Shown in pieces: positions 1 to 9,172 of a stretch of 64,000 nucleotides of DNA (its first letter is position 1; every line of letters begins with the position of its first letter). The stretch is from Sphingobium yanoikuyae. Its GTDB lineage: Bacteria; Pseudomonadota; Alphaproteobacteria; Sphingomonadales; Sphingomonadaceae. Location: contig NZ_CP053021.1 of assembly GCF_013001025.1 (NCBI RefSeq), positions 62,001 through 126,000 of the forward strand, given 5' to 3'. Under the pieces are notes generated by a model. That model worked only from the letters and a program-made list of their open reading frames with translations. It made no database searches and had not been told where the DNA came from. The translations under genes and the position numbers were made by a program.

Positions 1-261
1 TGCAGCCGGGCGGCGCTGCCGGCCGATGTCGCGGCGATGGGATCGACCATCCTCTATCGCGATGGTGCGCGTGGGGCGCCGCGCCGGGTGGAACTGGTCT
101 ATCCCAGCCATGCCGATGTGGCGCTGGGCCGGATATCGATCCTGACGCCGGTCGGCGCCGCGCTGATCGGGATGCGGGCGGGCAATGCGATATTGTGGCC
201 GGACCGCGACGGCCATCTGCGCGACATCCTGGTGGATGCGGTGGTCCAGGCGCAGGCCTGA
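1..261 (+). CDS. Rnk/GreA-GreB C-terminal domain protein (5' truncated by window edge)
   Basis: The reading frame is open from the first base and its start lies outside the window. The visible 86 residues match the FKBP-like C-terminal domain shared by GreA/GreB elongation factors and the nucleoside diphosphate kinase regulator Rnk: a VELVYPSHADVALGRIS strand followed by ILTPVGAALIG and a short tail. In this family the domain binds near the RNA polymerase secondary channel. Because the N-terminal part is missing I cannot tell Rnk from a Gre-like factor; the short tail and the LTPVGAALIG wording favour Rnk. It converges on the ispZ gene, whose stop codon is about 20 bases away. Confidence 0.75.
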   Translation, partial: CSRAALPADVAAMGSTILYRDGARGAPRRVELVYPSHADVALGRISILTPVGAALIGMRAGNAILWPDRDGHLRDILVDAVVQAQA

Positions 262-282
262 ACCACGCAGGTCAGTGCCGTG

Positions 283-936
283 TCAGCCCTGCGGCGGGGT
301 GGTTTCGCCCACCTCGTCGCTGTCGAGGCCATCGTCCAGGGTCAGGCCGTGGCGCAGCAGCATCGGGATGTTGGCGCCGGCGAACACGACCGAGACGATG
401 GTGACGCCCCAGACCTTGACCGCGAGCCAGGTGTCGAAGCTCATCGACCGGCGCATGAGTTCGTTGGCGACCGCCATGGCGACGAAGAAGAGGGCCCAGT
501 TGCGCGACAGCTTGCGCCAGCCTTCCTCGGTCAGCCCGTCATAGGCGGCCTGGAGCAGATATTTGAGCAGCGGCTTGCCGCGTAGCAGCCCGGCGAACAG
601 CATCAGCGCGAAGAAGGCGTAGATGATGGTCGGCTTCAGCTGGATGAAGCGCTGGTCGTGGAAATAGATGGTGAGGCCGCCGAAGAAGAGGATCAGCAGC
701 GCCGAGAGCCACAGCATCGGCGAGACCCGGCCGAGCTTCACCTTGGAGATGATGACGGCGATGACGATCGCGGCCATGAAGGCGGCGGTGCCGAAGCTCA
801 TGGCGGTGATCGGGTTGCCCGCACCCCAGAACCAGCCCGCGCCCTTGTAGCTCAGGAAAAAGACCAGCAGCGGCCCGAAATCGAGCGCGAGGCTGAGGCT
901 GCCGCCATGGGCGGGCTTCTTGGCGTCAGCGGGCAT
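283..936 (-). CDS. yciB: Inner membrane-spanning protein YciB / septation protein IspZ family
   Basis: A 217-residue polytopic membrane protein of the IspZ/YciB family, with the family's early segment LDFGPLLVFFLSYKGAGWFWG and five or so hydrophobic helices. Family members sit in the inner membrane and influence envelope integrity and septation, but their biochemical role is unsettled. I place the start at the ATG that gives MPADAKKPAHGG, which overlaps the end of ftsY by 11 bases. A longer frame reaches further upstream but would only read through ftsY codons. It is the last gene of the minus-strand block dapF-mtaB-ftsY-yciB, and tight overlap suggests translational coupling to ftsY. Confidence 0.85.
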   Translation of the reverse strand: MPADAKKPAHGGSLSLALDFGPLLVFFLSYKGAGWFWGAGNPITAMSFGTAAFMAAIVIAVIISKVKLGRVSPMLWLSALLILFFGGLTIYFHDQRFIQLKPTIIYAFFALMLFAGLLRGKPLLKYLLQAAYDGLTEEGWRKLSRNWALFFVAMAVANELMRRSMSFDTWLAVKVWGVTIVSVVFAGANIPMLLRHGLTLDDGLDSDEVGETTPPQG

Positions 937-1864
937 AGGCCGTCCCCGCGATCGCGCGTGCCATGTCGCCGGCATCGAACGGGCGCAGATCCTCGATCTT
1001 TTCGCCCACGCCGATGGCGTGGATCGGCAGGCGATATTTCTCCGCCGCCGCGACCAGCACGCCGCCGCGCGCGGTGCCGTCGAGCTTGGTCATGACCAGG
1101 CCGGTGACCTGTGCGGTTTCCTTGAAGACTTCGATCTGGTTCAACGCATTCTGTCCCGTGGTGGCATCAAGGACCAGGACAACGTCGTGCGGGGCGGCCG
1201 GGTTCAATCGGCCGAGCACGCGGCGCACCTTGGCCAGTTCGTCCATCAGTTCGGTCTTGTTCTGCAGGCGGCCGGCGGTGTCGACGATCAGCACGTCGAT
1301 GCCGGTGGCCGTCGCCTGCTTGACCGCGTCGAACACGATGCCAGCCGCGTCGCCGCCTTCCTTGCCAGCGACGATGGGCACGCCGAGGCGTTCTGCCCAG
1401 ACCTTCAACTGGCCGATCGCGGCCGCGCGGAACGTGTCGCCCGCCGCCAGCATCACGCCATAATCCTGTTCCAGGAAATTATTGGCGAGCTTGGCGATGG
1501 TGGTGGTCTTGCCCGATCCGTTGACGCCGATCACCAGGATCACCTGCGGGCGCGGAAAGGCTTCGATCTCCAGCGGGCGGGCGACCGGGGCCAGCACCTT
1601 CTCGATCTCCTCCGCGATGATCTCGCGCAGATATTCCTCGGTCAGTTCCTTGTTGTAGCGCCCTTCGGCCAGGCGATCACGAACCCGGCCGGCCATGGCC
1701 GGGCCGAGATCGGACATGATCAGGGCTTCCTCAATCTCGTCGAGGGTTTGGTCGTCGAGTGCGGCCTTGGTGAAAAGGCCGGTCAGATTCTCGCCGAGCT
1801 TGTCGGATGTGCGCTTGAGGCCGCCGAAGAGGCGGTCGCGCCAGCTGGTGCCGGTGTCAGTCAT
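926..1864 (-). CDS. ftsY: Signal recognition particle receptor FtsY
   Basis: 312 residues, the size expected for an alphaproteobacterial FtsY with a short acidic N-terminus. It is the SRP-GTPase that docks ribosome-nascent-chain-SRP complexes at the membrane for co-translational insertion. The NG domain is complete: P-loop GVNGSGKTT at residues 113-121, GDTFRAAA at 142-149, DTAGR at 195-199 and TKLD at 259-262. The start ATG overlaps the mtaB stop by one base (TAATG), and the 3' end overlaps yciB. Gene order mtaB-ftsY-yciB is common in alphaproteobacteria. Confidence 0.97.
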   Translation of the reverse strand: MTDTGTSWRDRLFGGLKRTSDKLGENLTGLFTKAALDDQTLDEIEEALIMSDLGPAMAGRVRDRLAEGRYNKELTEEYLREIIAEEIEKVLAPVARPLEIEAFPRPQVILVIGVNGSGKTTTIAKLANNFLEQDYGVMLAAGDTFRAAAIGQLKVWAERLGVPIVAGKEGGDAAGIVFDAVKQATATGIDVLIVDTAGRLQNKTELMDELAKVRRVLGRLNPAAPHDVVLVLDATTGQNALNQIEVFKETAQVTGLVMTKLDGTARGGVLVAAAEKYRLPIHAIGVGEKIEDLRPFDAGDMARAIAGTAYAR

Positions 1865-3120
1865 TATTGCGCCTCTTGCGCGATCAGCGCGCCATTCTCA
1901 AGGCCGCTGATGCGGGCCGCGACGATCGTGGAGGGGGGCTGGGGCGTGGTGAAGCGCACCGGCGCGAAATTTTCCGCATGGCCCGACAGGCCATTGCGTT
2001 CGACCAGCACCGACTGGCGGGTGCCGACCAGGCGGGCAAGCCAGGCGTCGCGCTGCGCCGCGCAGGCGTCGCGCAGCAGCGCGGCGCGCGCCTTGATGGT
2101 GGCGCGATCCAGCTGGGGCATGCGCGCGGCCGGCGTGCCGGTGCGCGGCGAATAGGGGAAGATATGGCCATGGACGATGTCGCAATCGGCTACCAGCGCC
2201 AGGCTGTTGGCGAACATGGCCTCATCCTCGGTCGGGAAGCCGGCGATGATGTCGGCGCCTATGCTGATGTCCGGGCGGGCGGCCTTCACCCGCTCGACGA
2301 TCCGCACGGCATCGGCGCGGGCATGGCGGCGCTTCATGCGCTTGAGGATCATGTCGTCGCCGGCCTGTAGCGAGAGATGCAGATGCGGCATCATGCGCGG
2401 CTCATGGGCGATGAGGTCGAACAGCCGCTCGTCAATCTCGACACTGTCGATCGAGGAGAGGCGCAGCCGGGGCAGGTCCGGGACATGGCGCAGCAGCCGT
2501 TCGACAAGCTGGCCGAGCGAGGGGCTGCCCGGCAGGTCGGGGCCATAGCTGGTGACGTCGACGCCGGTCAGCACGATCTCGCCATAGCCCGCATCGACCA
2601 GCTGCTTCGCCTTGTCGATCACCGCGCCGGCGGGCACGGAGCGGCTGTTCCCCCGGCCATAGGGGATGATGCAGAAGGTGCAGCGGTGATCGCAGCCATT
2701 CTGCACCTCCAGGAAGGCGCGGGCATGTTCGGCAAAGGCGCTGGCCATGTGCGGCGCGGTGTCGCGCACGGCCATGATGTCGGAGACGTTGACCTTATCC
2801 GCTACCGGAACGAAGGCGGCGGCCTCCAGCTTCTCCCGGTTGCCGATCACGCCGTCCACTTCCGCCATGGCGGCGAAGGTCTGGGGTTCGGTCTGGGCAG
2901 CGCAGCCGGTGACCAGGATGCGGGCGTCGGGGCGGTCTCGCCTGGCGCGGCGGATCGCCTGCCGGGTCTGGCGCACGGCCTCGGCGGTCACGGCGCAGCT
3001 GTTGACGACGATCAGGTCGTCCTGTGCGCCGGCCATCTCCCGGCCAACTATCTCACGAATAGCTTCGCTTTCCGCGATGTTGAGCCGGCAGCCCAGGGTG
3101 ATGATGTCGGGACCGGGCAC
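1864..3120 (-). CDS. mtaB: tRNA t6A37 methylthiotransferase MtaB (MiaB-type radical SAM)
   Basis: 418 residues. The enzyme converts t6A37 to ms2t6A37 in tRNAs reading ANN codons. The N-terminal UPF0004 domain carries the three auxiliary-cluster cysteines C11, C42 and C73, and the radical SAM core has the CxxxCxxC cluster motif at C143, C147 and C150 within NGCDHRCTFCIIPYGRG. The opening ITLGCRLN distinguishes the MtaB branch from MiaB. A C-terminal TRAM-like tail ends the protein. It starts 2 bases after the dapF stop and ends overlapping the ftsY start, so it is part of one operon. Confidence 0.93.
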   Translation of the reverse strand: MPGPDIITLGCRLNIAESEAIREIVGREMAGAQDDLIVVNSCAVTAEAVRQTRQAIRRARRDRPDARILVTGCAAQTEPQTFAAMAEVDGVIGNREKLEAAAFVPVADKVNVSDIMAVRDTAPHMASAFAEHARAFLEVQNGCDHRCTFCIIPYGRGNSRSVPAGAVIDKAKQLVDAGYGEIVLTGVDVTSYGPDLPGSPSLGQLVERLLRHVPDLPRLRLSSIDSVEIDERLFDLIAHEPRMMPHLHLSLQAGDDMILKRMKRRHARADAVRIVERVKAARPDISIGADIIAGFPTEDEAMFANSLALVADCDIVHGHIFPYSPRTGTPAARMPQLDRATIKARAALLRDACAAQRDAWLARLVGTRQSVLVERNGLSGHAENFAPVRFTTPQPPSTIVAARISGLENGALIAQEAQ

Positions 3121-3122
3121 GG

Positions 3123-3932
3123 TCAGAAGCGGTCCCAGTCCGCCTCGCCGTCGAACACATGGGTGGCGGGGCCGGTCATGCGGATCGTGCCGCCCGGTGC
3201 CCAGTCGATCTCCAGGTCGCCGCCCGGCAGGCTGACGGTCACTGGCCCGGCCATCAGCTTGCGGCGGATCGCCGCGACGGCGGTGGCGCAGGCGCCGGTG
3301 CCGCAGGCGCGGGTCAGGCCGGCGCCGCGTTCCCAGACGATCAGGCGCAGATGCTGCGGGCCGACGACCTGCGCGAAATTGACGTTCACGCGGGCGGGGA
3401 AGAGCGGGTCATGCTCGATCAGCGGGCCGAGGCGCTCGAAATCCACCGCGTCCAGATCCTCGACGAAGAAGATCACATGCGGGTTGCCGACATTGACGGC
3501 GGCCGGCGCGGGCAGGTCTTCCCAACTCGCGCTCATGGTCAGCGTGTCCATCGGATAAGCGAGCGGGATCGCGTCCCAGTCGAAGCGGGGCGCGCCCATG
3601 TCGACGCTGGCGCCGCCGTCCACGCCCTTGGCGTCGAGCAGCCCGGCCCTGGTCCGGATCAGCACGTCCTTGCCGACGAACAGTGGCACGCAGCGGGTGG
3701 CATTGCCGCAGGCTTCCACTTCCGAACCGTCGGAATTGAAGATCAGCATCGACACGTCGGCCTGGTCGCCGGTCTCGGCATCGCCGATGACGATCAACTG
3801 GTCACAGCCGATGCCGGCATGGCGATCGGCAATGGCGCGGGCGCGCGCTTCCGTCATCGCGACCGGCGCCTGGCGCGCGTCGATCACGACGAAATCATTG
3901 CCCAGACCATGCATCTTGGAAAAGCGGCTCAT
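3123..3932 (-). CDS. dapF: Diaminopimelate epimerase
   Basis: 269 residues from the ATG giving MSRFSKMHGLGNDF, the conserved DapF opening; an adjacent upstream ATG is an equally possible start. The enzyme interconverts LL- and meso-diaminopimelate for lysine and peptidoglycan synthesis. The two catalytic cysteines are visible: C75 in EACGNATRC and C210 in RACGTGACAT. It leads the mtaB-ftsY-yciB block. The 40 or so bases between it and the dehydratase gene upstream on the same strand may carry no separate promoter. Confidence 0.95.
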   Translation of the reverse strand: MSRFSKMHGLGNDFVVIDARQAPVAMTEARARAIADRHAGIGCDQLIVIGDAETGDQADVSMLIFNSDGSEVEACGNATRCVPLFVGKDVLIRTRAGLLDAKGVDGGASVDMGAPRFDWDAIPLAYPMDTLTMSASWEDLPAPAAVNVGNPHVIFFVEDLDAVDFERLGPLIEHDPLFPARVNVNFAQVVGPQHLRLIVWERGAGLTRACGTGACATAVAAIRRKLMAGPVTVSLPGGDLEIDWAPGGTIRMTGPATHVFDGEADWDRF

Positions 3933-3975
3933 CATGGCGCCGCATTTAGTGCGGGACGGGGCAAAAGACCAGCGG

Positions 3976-4968
3976 TCAGGCGTTCTGGCCGCCGATGATG
4001 GCTGCATAATCCTGCGGATCGACATTGGCACCGGAGATGACGAGGGCGGTGGCGCCGTTGGTGGGCGGGGCGAGGCCGGCGAGCATGGCGGCGAGGGCGA
4101 CCGCGCCGCCCGGTTCGACCACCAGCTTGAGCGTGGTGAAGGCGAAGCGCATCGCGTCGCGCACCTGATCGTCGCTGACGACGAGGCCGCCCGCGAGCAG
4201 GGTGTGGTTGATCGGGAAGGTCAGCGCGCCGGGGCTGGGCGCCAGCAGGGCGTCGCAGATGCTGCGCGCGTCGGGCGAGACGCTTTCGCGCGTGCCGCTG
4301 GCGAGCGAGCGGGCGGTATCGTCAAAGCCTGCGGGTTCGACCGCATAGACGCTGATGTCGGGGCGGGCGGCTTTGACTGCCGTCGCCGTGCCTGCGACCA
4401 GCCCGCCGCCACCGCAACAGACGAGGATTTGCGTGAGGTCGGCGCCAGCGGCCTGCGCCTGCTCCAATATTTCGAGGCCGATCGTGCCCTGGCCGGCGAT
4501 GATGAAGGGATCGTCGAAGGAGGGAACCAGCGTCGCGCCGCGTTCGGTGGCAAGGGCGGTGGCGATTTCCTCACGGCTCTGGGTGAAGCGGTCATAGGGG
4601 ACGACCTCAGCCCCCATCGCACGCGTGTTGGCGGTCTTGATCGCCGGGGCATCGGCCGGCATCACGATCGTGGCGGGAATGCCGAGCAGGCGGGCGGCGA
4701 AGGCGACGCCCTGGGCATGGTTGCCCGAGGACCAGGCGACGACGCCCGCCGCCCGTTCCGCCGCATCGAGGCGGGCGAGGCGGTTATAGGCGCCGCGAAA
4801 CTTGAACGATCCGCTATGCTGGGCGCCCTCAAACTTCACCAGCACCCGCCGGCCGCAATGATCGTTGAGTGCGGCATTCTCGATCAGCGGGGTACGGACC
4901 GCCGCCGGCGCGATCAGCCGCGCGGCATCGGCGACGTCGGCGGCGGTGATGGCAAGCGAATCGGTCAT
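3976..4968 (-). CDS. Threonine/serine dehydratase-like PLP enzyme (fold type II)
   Basis: 330 residues starting at an ATG preceded by GGGAG at good spacing. The PLP lysine is K56 in SGSFKFRGA, followed by the SGNHAQGVAFAARLLG substrate loop and a glycine-rich CCGGGGLVAG phosphate-binding stretch. It lacks the C-terminal ACT regulatory domains of biosynthetic IlvA, so it resembles catabolic threonine dehydratase, serine racemase or hydroxyaspartate ammonia-lyase enzymes. The exact substrate cannot be read from sequence. It is followed by dapF on the same strand and is divergent from the cobalamin riboswitch and btuB. Confidence 0.85.
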   Translation of the reverse strand: MTDSLAITAADVADAARLIAPAAVRTPLIENAALNDHCGRRVLVKFEGAQHSGSFKFRGAYNRLARLDAAERAAGVVAWSSGNHAQGVAFAARLLGIPATIVMPADAPAIKTANTRAMGAEVVPYDRFTQSREEIATALATERGATLVPSFDDPFIIAGQGTIGLEILEQAQAAGADLTQILVCCGGGGLVAGTATAVKAARPDISVYAVEPAGFDDTARSLASGTRESVSPDARSICDALLAPSPGALTFPINHTLLAGGLVVSDDQVRDAMRFAFTTLKLVVEPGGAVALAAMLAGLAPPTNGATALVISGANVDPQDYAAIIGGQNA

Positions 4969-5123
4969 GTGGCGTCTCCCGGTAAGTGGCCCCTGCATAG
5001 CCGCCCGCCGGCGCCGCGCAACGATCCGCCGGGGCGATCCTGGCCCGCTTGGCAGGGCTTGTGCTTTGGCTTATGGGGGCCGCGCGCCGGGGCGGTCAAA
5101 AGCCCCGGACGCGCATGATCGCG

Positions 5124-5340
5124 CCGGTGCCCGCAAGGGCTGAAAACGGGAATGCGGTGCGGGGGGCGCAGCCCTTCCAAATCCGCGGCTGTCCCTGCAA
5201 CTGTAAGCGGTGAGCGCGATGCGCAGGGTTCCCAAGCTCTTCAAAAGGGGAGGGCCGGAACCGGCCACTGGACCGACAGGTCCGGGAAGGCTGGCGCATC
5301 GCTGCCCTGACCCGCGAGCCAGGAGACCTGCCGGCGTCTG
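5124..5340 (+). ncRNA. Cobalamin (B12) riboswitch
   Basis: The leader of btuB contains the hallmark elements of the adenosylcobalamin aptamer in order: GGGAATGCGGTG near 5148, the core segment GGCTGTCCCTGCAACTGTAA at about 5192, and a B12 box GCCAGGAGACCTGCC at about 5317. It lies about 180 bases before the btuB start, leaving room for an expression platform. In this family cobalamin binding represses translation or transcription of uptake genes, so btuBCD should be expressed when B12 is scarce. Confidence 0.93.
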
Positions 5341-5520
5341 GTCGCTCTTGCCCTGGCCCAGGGGATGGCCATGGCGCGGTGTTTCCGTCGAGCGACGCCC
5401 ATGGCGGCCGGGGCCGCATCGGTGCGTGGGGTGGGGCGCTGGCGTCTTCCCGATCCTCACGCAGCGACCGCTTGTGCGGACGCCCCGGTTCCAAATCGAC
5501 GGACGCCGGGGGACGATAAA

Positions 5521-7377
5521 ATGAAGATGTTGGGGATTTCGCTGATCGCGCTGCTGGCCGCTACGCCGGCACTGGCCCAGGATCTGGCACAGGATGACGA
5601 TATCGTCGTCACCGCTTCGGGCATTGCGCAGCCGCGCGACGAGGTCGGCCAGGCGATCACGGTGATCGATGCCGACACGATCAGAACGCGCCAGGCGGTC
5701 GATGTCGTCGACCTGCTCGCCACCACGCCGGGCGTCCGTTTCAGCCGCAACGGCTCCACCGGCGGCGTGACCGGCGTGTCGCTGCGCGGCGCTGAGACGA
5801 CCCAGACGCTGGTGCTGATCGACGGGGTCAAGGTCAACGACCCGAGCGGCATCGGCGACGGCTATGATTTCGGCCATTTGCTGACCGGCAATATCCGCCG
5901 GATCGAAGTGCTGCGCGGCTCCAACTCGGTGGTCTATGGCAGCCAGGCGATCGGCGGCGTGGTCAATGTGATGACCGGCGCGCCCAGCGAGGGTTTCGAG
6001 GTTAACGCCTCGGCCGACTATGGCTATAGCGATACGCTGAACGCCAAGGCCGATGTGTCGGGCACGCATGGCGCGGTGTCGGGCGGCGTCGGCGTCGCCT
6101 ATTTCAACACCGACGGCATCTCCTCGGTCGGCCGGTCGTTCGGCGGCGTGGAGAAGGATGGCTATGAGAATATCGCCACTAACGCCAAGCTGAAGATCGC
6201 TTTCACCGACAGCCTAAGCCTCGACCTGCGCGGCTATTATATCCATGCCGATCTCGACTATGACAGCTTCTTCGGCGCGCCGGCCGACAGCAGCGACGTC
6301 AGCAAGCTGGACCAATATGTCGGCTATGCCGGGATCAACCTGGCGCTGCTCGACGGCAAGCTGACCAACCGCGCTGCCGTCACCTGGCTGCGCAACGATC
6401 GCGACTATTATTTCGTGCGCGGCACCGACCCGGACTATGGCTATTCGGGCACCAACCTGCGCTTCGAATATGAGGGCGTCTATGCCCCGGTCGACCAGGC
6501 CAAGCTGATCTTCGGCTATGAGCATGAGCGGCCGGACTATGATTATTTCGGCTTTGGCAGCACCGACAGCGCAAAGGCGAATATCGACAGCGTCTATGCG
6601 CTGGCGGTGATGAAGCCGCTCACCGGCCTCGCCGTCACCGGCGGGTTGCGCCATGACGATCATAGCCAGTTCGGCGGCGCGACCACCTTTGGCGCCAACG
6701 CCAATTACACGCCGAACGCCGGCGCGACCAATATCCGCCTCTCCTATGGCGAGGGGTTCAAGGCGCCGTCCCTCTATCAACTCTACGACACCTATAGCGG
6801 CAACAGCGCGCTGCGGCCGGAGCGGTCGAAAAGCTATGATATCGGCTTCGACCAGAGCCTGGACGGGGACCGGGCCGTGCTGTCGCTGACCGCCTTCCGG
6901 CGCGATACCCGCAACCAGATCAATTATGACTATGCGACCTACACCTATGGCAATCTCGACCGGACCCGCGCCAAGGGCGTGGAAGCGACGCTGACGCTGA
7001 AGCCGGTCGAGGCCCTGACGGTGGCGGCCTCCTACTCCTATGTCGATGCGCGCGATCGGTCGGGCGGGGCCACCGACGGCAATCGCCTGCCGCGCCGCGC
7101 CGCCAATGCGGTCAGTGTGTCGGCCGATTATCTCTGGGCCTTCGGCCTGTCGACCGGCGCGACGCTGACCATGGTCGGCGACAGCTATGACGACACGGCC
7201 AACACCCGCCGGCTCGACGGCTATGCGCTGGCCGGGCTGCGCGCGTCCTTCCCCGTGGGCGACCATCTGGAAGTCTATGGCCGGATCGACAATCTGTTCG
7301 ATGCGGATTACGCCACGGCCTATGGCTATGGCACCTATGGCCGGTCGGCCTATGGCGGCGTGCGTGTCCGCTTCTAA
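5521..7377 (+). CDS. btuB: TonB-dependent cobalamin receptor BtuB
   Basis: 618 residues starting at the ATG giving MKMLGISLIALLAATPALAQ, a signal peptide cut after about residue 20. A TonB box (DDIVVTASG) follows, then the plug domain (VVDLLATTPGVRF, GSNSVVYGSQAIGGVVNV) and a 22-strand barrel ending in aromatic VRVRF, the outer-membrane insertion signal. It moves cobalamin across the outer membrane using TonB energy. Assignment to cobalamin rests on the riboswitch in its leader and the BtuCD genes behind it. A longer in-frame reading would start inside the riboswitch leader and is not credible. Confidence 0.92.
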   Translation: MKMLGISLIALLAATPALAQDLAQDDDIVVTASGIAQPRDEVGQAITVIDADTIRTRQAVDVVDLLATTPGVRFSRNGSTGGVTGVSLRGAETTQTLVLIDGVKVNDPSGIGDGYDFGHLLTGNIRRIEVLRGSNSVVYGSQAIGGVVNVMTGAPSEGFEVNASADYGYSDTLNAKADVSGTHGAVSGGVGVAYFNTDGISSVGRSFGGVEKDGYENIATNAKLKIAFTDSLSLDLRGYYIHADLDYDSFFGAPADSSDVSKLDQYVGYAGINLALLDGKLTNRAAVTWLRNDRDYYFVRGTDPDYGYSGTNLRFEYEGVYAPVDQAKLIFGYEHERPDYDYFGFGSTDSAKANIDSVYALAVMKPLTGLAVTGGLRHDDHSQFGGATTFGANANYTPNAGATNIRLSYGEGFKAPSLYQLYDTYSGNSALRPERSKSYDIGFDQSLDGDRAVLSLTAFRRDTRNQINYDYATYTYGNLDRTRAKGVEATLTLKPVEALTVAASYSYVDARDRSGGATDGNRLPRRAANAVSVSADYLWAFGLSTGATLTMVGDSYDDTANTRRLDGYALAGLRASFPVGDHLEVYGRIDNLFDADYATAYGYGTYGRSAYGGVRVRF

Positions 7378-8368
7378 GGGGCGGCGGCATCCCCTGTTGC
7401 TGCCGGGGCTGATCGCCCTGCTGCTCGTCGCGGCTATCTCGTCGGTCGCGCTGGGATCGGTGACGATCGCGCCGGCCCGCATCCTGGCGGTGCTGGCCGG
7501 CGGCGGCGACATGGTGGCGCGGGCGATCATCATCGACCTGCGCCTGCCGCGCATGGCGATCGGCCTGCTGGTCGGCGCCATGCTGGGCCTGTCGGGCGCG
7601 GCATTGCAGGGCTATTTGCGCAATCCGCTGGCCGAACCCGCCGTGCTGGGCGTGTCCAATGCGGCGGCGCTGGGCGCGGTGATCGCGCTTTATTTCGGCC
7701 TGTCCGAACTGCACCCGATGGCGTTGCCGCTGCTGGCGATCGTCACCGCGCTGGCGGCGATCGGCGCGCTGTTTCTGCTGGCGGGACCATCGGAAAGCCC
7801 GTTGACGCTGATCCTGGCAGGGATCGCGGTCGCGACGCTGGCGGGGGCGGGGATCAGCCTGGCGCTCAACCTGTCGCCCAATCCCTTTGCCGCGATGGAG
7901 ATCATGAGCTGGCTGATGGGCAGCCTGGAAAATCGCAGCATCGACCATCTGTTGCTGGCGCTGCCCTGCATCGCGGTCGGCGCGGCGCTGCTGCTCTATG
8001 ACGGGCGCGCGCTCGACGCGCTGACCTTGGGCGAGGATGGCGCGCGGGCGCTGGGCGTCGACCTGTCGCGGGCGCGGCTGCGGCTGATGGCGGGGGTGGC
8101 GATCGGTGTCGGCGGCGCGGTGGCGGTGACCGGATCGATCGGTTTCGTCGGTCTGATCGTGCCGCATCTGGTGCGGCCGCTGACCGATCGGTCGCCCTCC
8201 GCGCTGCTGTTGCCATCCATGCTGGGTGGCGCGGTGCTGCTGACCTTGGCCGATATCGGCGTGCGCATCATCCCGACCAGCAGCGAACTGAAACTGGGCG
8301 TGCTGACCGCGATCCTGGGCGTGCCGGTCTTCCTCATTCACCTGATGCGGGAGCGGCGGCTATGGTGA
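7364..8368 (+). CDS. btuC: FecCD-family ABC permease, cobalamin importer BtuC
   Basis: About 334 residues with some ten hydrophobic helices and the family segments LSGAALQGYLRNPLAEPAVLG and IGFVGLIVPHLVRPL, the latter being the coupling region to the ATPase. It forms the inner-membrane pore of a type II importer. The start is a GTG overlapping the end of btuB by 14 bases; an ATG 12 bases earlier is possible and neither has a strong ribosome-binding site, which suggests coupling to btuB translation. The family also serves iron-siderophores, so the vitamin assignment depends on the riboswitch operon. Confidence 0.88.
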   Translation: MSASKGRRHPLLLPGLIALLLVAAISSVALGSVTIAPARILAVLAGGGDMVARAIIIDLRLPRMAIGLLVGAMLGLSGAALQGYLRNPLAEPAVLGVSNAAALGAVIALYFGLSELHPMALPLLAIVTALAAIGALFLLAGPSESPLTLILAGIAVATLAGAGISLALNLSPNPFAAMEIMSWLMGSLENRSIDHLLLALPCIAVGAALLLYDGRALDALTLGEDGARALGVDLSRARLRLMAGVAIGVGGAVAVTGSIGFVGLIVPHLVRPLTDRSPSALLLPSMLGGAVLLTLADIGVRIIPTSSELKLGVLTAILGVPVFLIHLMRERRLW

Positions 8369-9135
8369 CCCTGTCGACCGAGCAACTGGACGTCCGGCTG
8401 AGCCGCCATCTGGCGGTGCGCGGCGTCGACCTGACCATGGCGCCGGGCCAGTTGATCGGCGTGATCGGCCCCAATGGCGCGGGCAAGTCGACCTTGGTGC
8501 GGGCGCTGCTGGGGCTGGTGAAGCCGGCCGCCGGACGCGCGCTGCTGGACGGCACGCCGATCGAGCGGCTGTCGCGCGAGGCGGTCGCGCGGTCCATCGC
8601 CTATCTGCCGCAGGGCCAGACATTGCACTGGCCCCTGGCGGTCGAGCGGCTGGTGGCGCTGGGGCGCTTGCCGCATCTGGGGCCGCTGTCGCGCCTGACC
8701 GCCGACGATGAGGCGGCGATCGAGGATGCGATGGCCCGCGCCGATGTCACCGGCTTCAAGGGGCGGATCGCCACTGAGCTGTCTGGCGGCGAGCGGGCGC
8801 GGGTGCTGCTGGCGCGGGCGCTGGCGGTGGGTGCGCCGGCGCTGATCGCCGACGAGCCACTCGCCGCGCTCGACCCCGGCCACCAGATCGACGTGATGGC
8901 CTTGTTGCGGGCGCAGGCGCAGGGCGGGGCGCTGGTCGTCACCGTGCTGCATGACCTCGCCATGGCGGCGCGCTATTGCGACCGGCTGCTGCTGATGGAT
9001 GGCGGCGCGCTGGTGGCGGACGGGGCGCCGATGGACGTGCTGACGCCGGAGCGGCTGGCATCCGTCTATGGCGTCGCAGCGCGGATCGACGTCAACGACG
9101 GCCTGCCGCTGATCGTGCCGACGGCACGGGTCTGA
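8362..9135 (+). CDS. btuD: ABC transporter ATPase, cobalamin importer BtuD
   Basis: 257 residues with a complete ABC ATPase: Walker A GPNGAGKST at 36-44, Q-loop around LPQGQ, signature LSGGE at 140-144, Walker B ending ADEP at 163-166 and switch histidine H197. It overlaps btuC by 7 bases. With BtuC it would drive uptake of cobalamin delivered by a periplasmic binding protein. No btuF follows; the gene is closed by a terminator 12 bases beyond its stop. Confidence 0.9.
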   Translation: MVTLSTEQLDVRLSRHLAVRGVDLTMAPGQLIGVIGPNGAGKSTLVRALLGLVKPAAGRALLDGTPIERLSREAVARSIAYLPQGQTLHWPLAVERLVALGRLPHLGPLSRLTADDEAAIEDAMARADVTGFKGRIATELSGGERARVLLARALAVGAPALIADEPLAALDPGHQIDVMALLRAQAQGGALVVTVLHDLAMAARYCDRLLLMDGGALVADGAPMDVLTPERLASVYGVAARIDVNDGLPLIVPTARV

Positions 9136-9146
9136 TCGGGAACGAA

Positions 9147-9170
9147 AAAGGGGGCCTTCCGGCCCCCTTT
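9147..9170. terminator. Bidirectional rho-independent terminator between btuD and the LpoA-like gene
   Basis: A perfect 10-bp stem AAAGGGGGCC / GGCCCCCTTT with loop TTCC. A-rich sequence on the left and T-rich on the right allow it to end both the btuBCD transcript and the convergent lipoprotein transcript. Confidence 0.85.
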
Positions 9171-9172
9171 GC

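Noticed and set aside
5365..5520. 52-residue N-terminal extension of btuB
   Set aside because: It would place the start in the riboswitch leader; the signal peptide begins at 5521.
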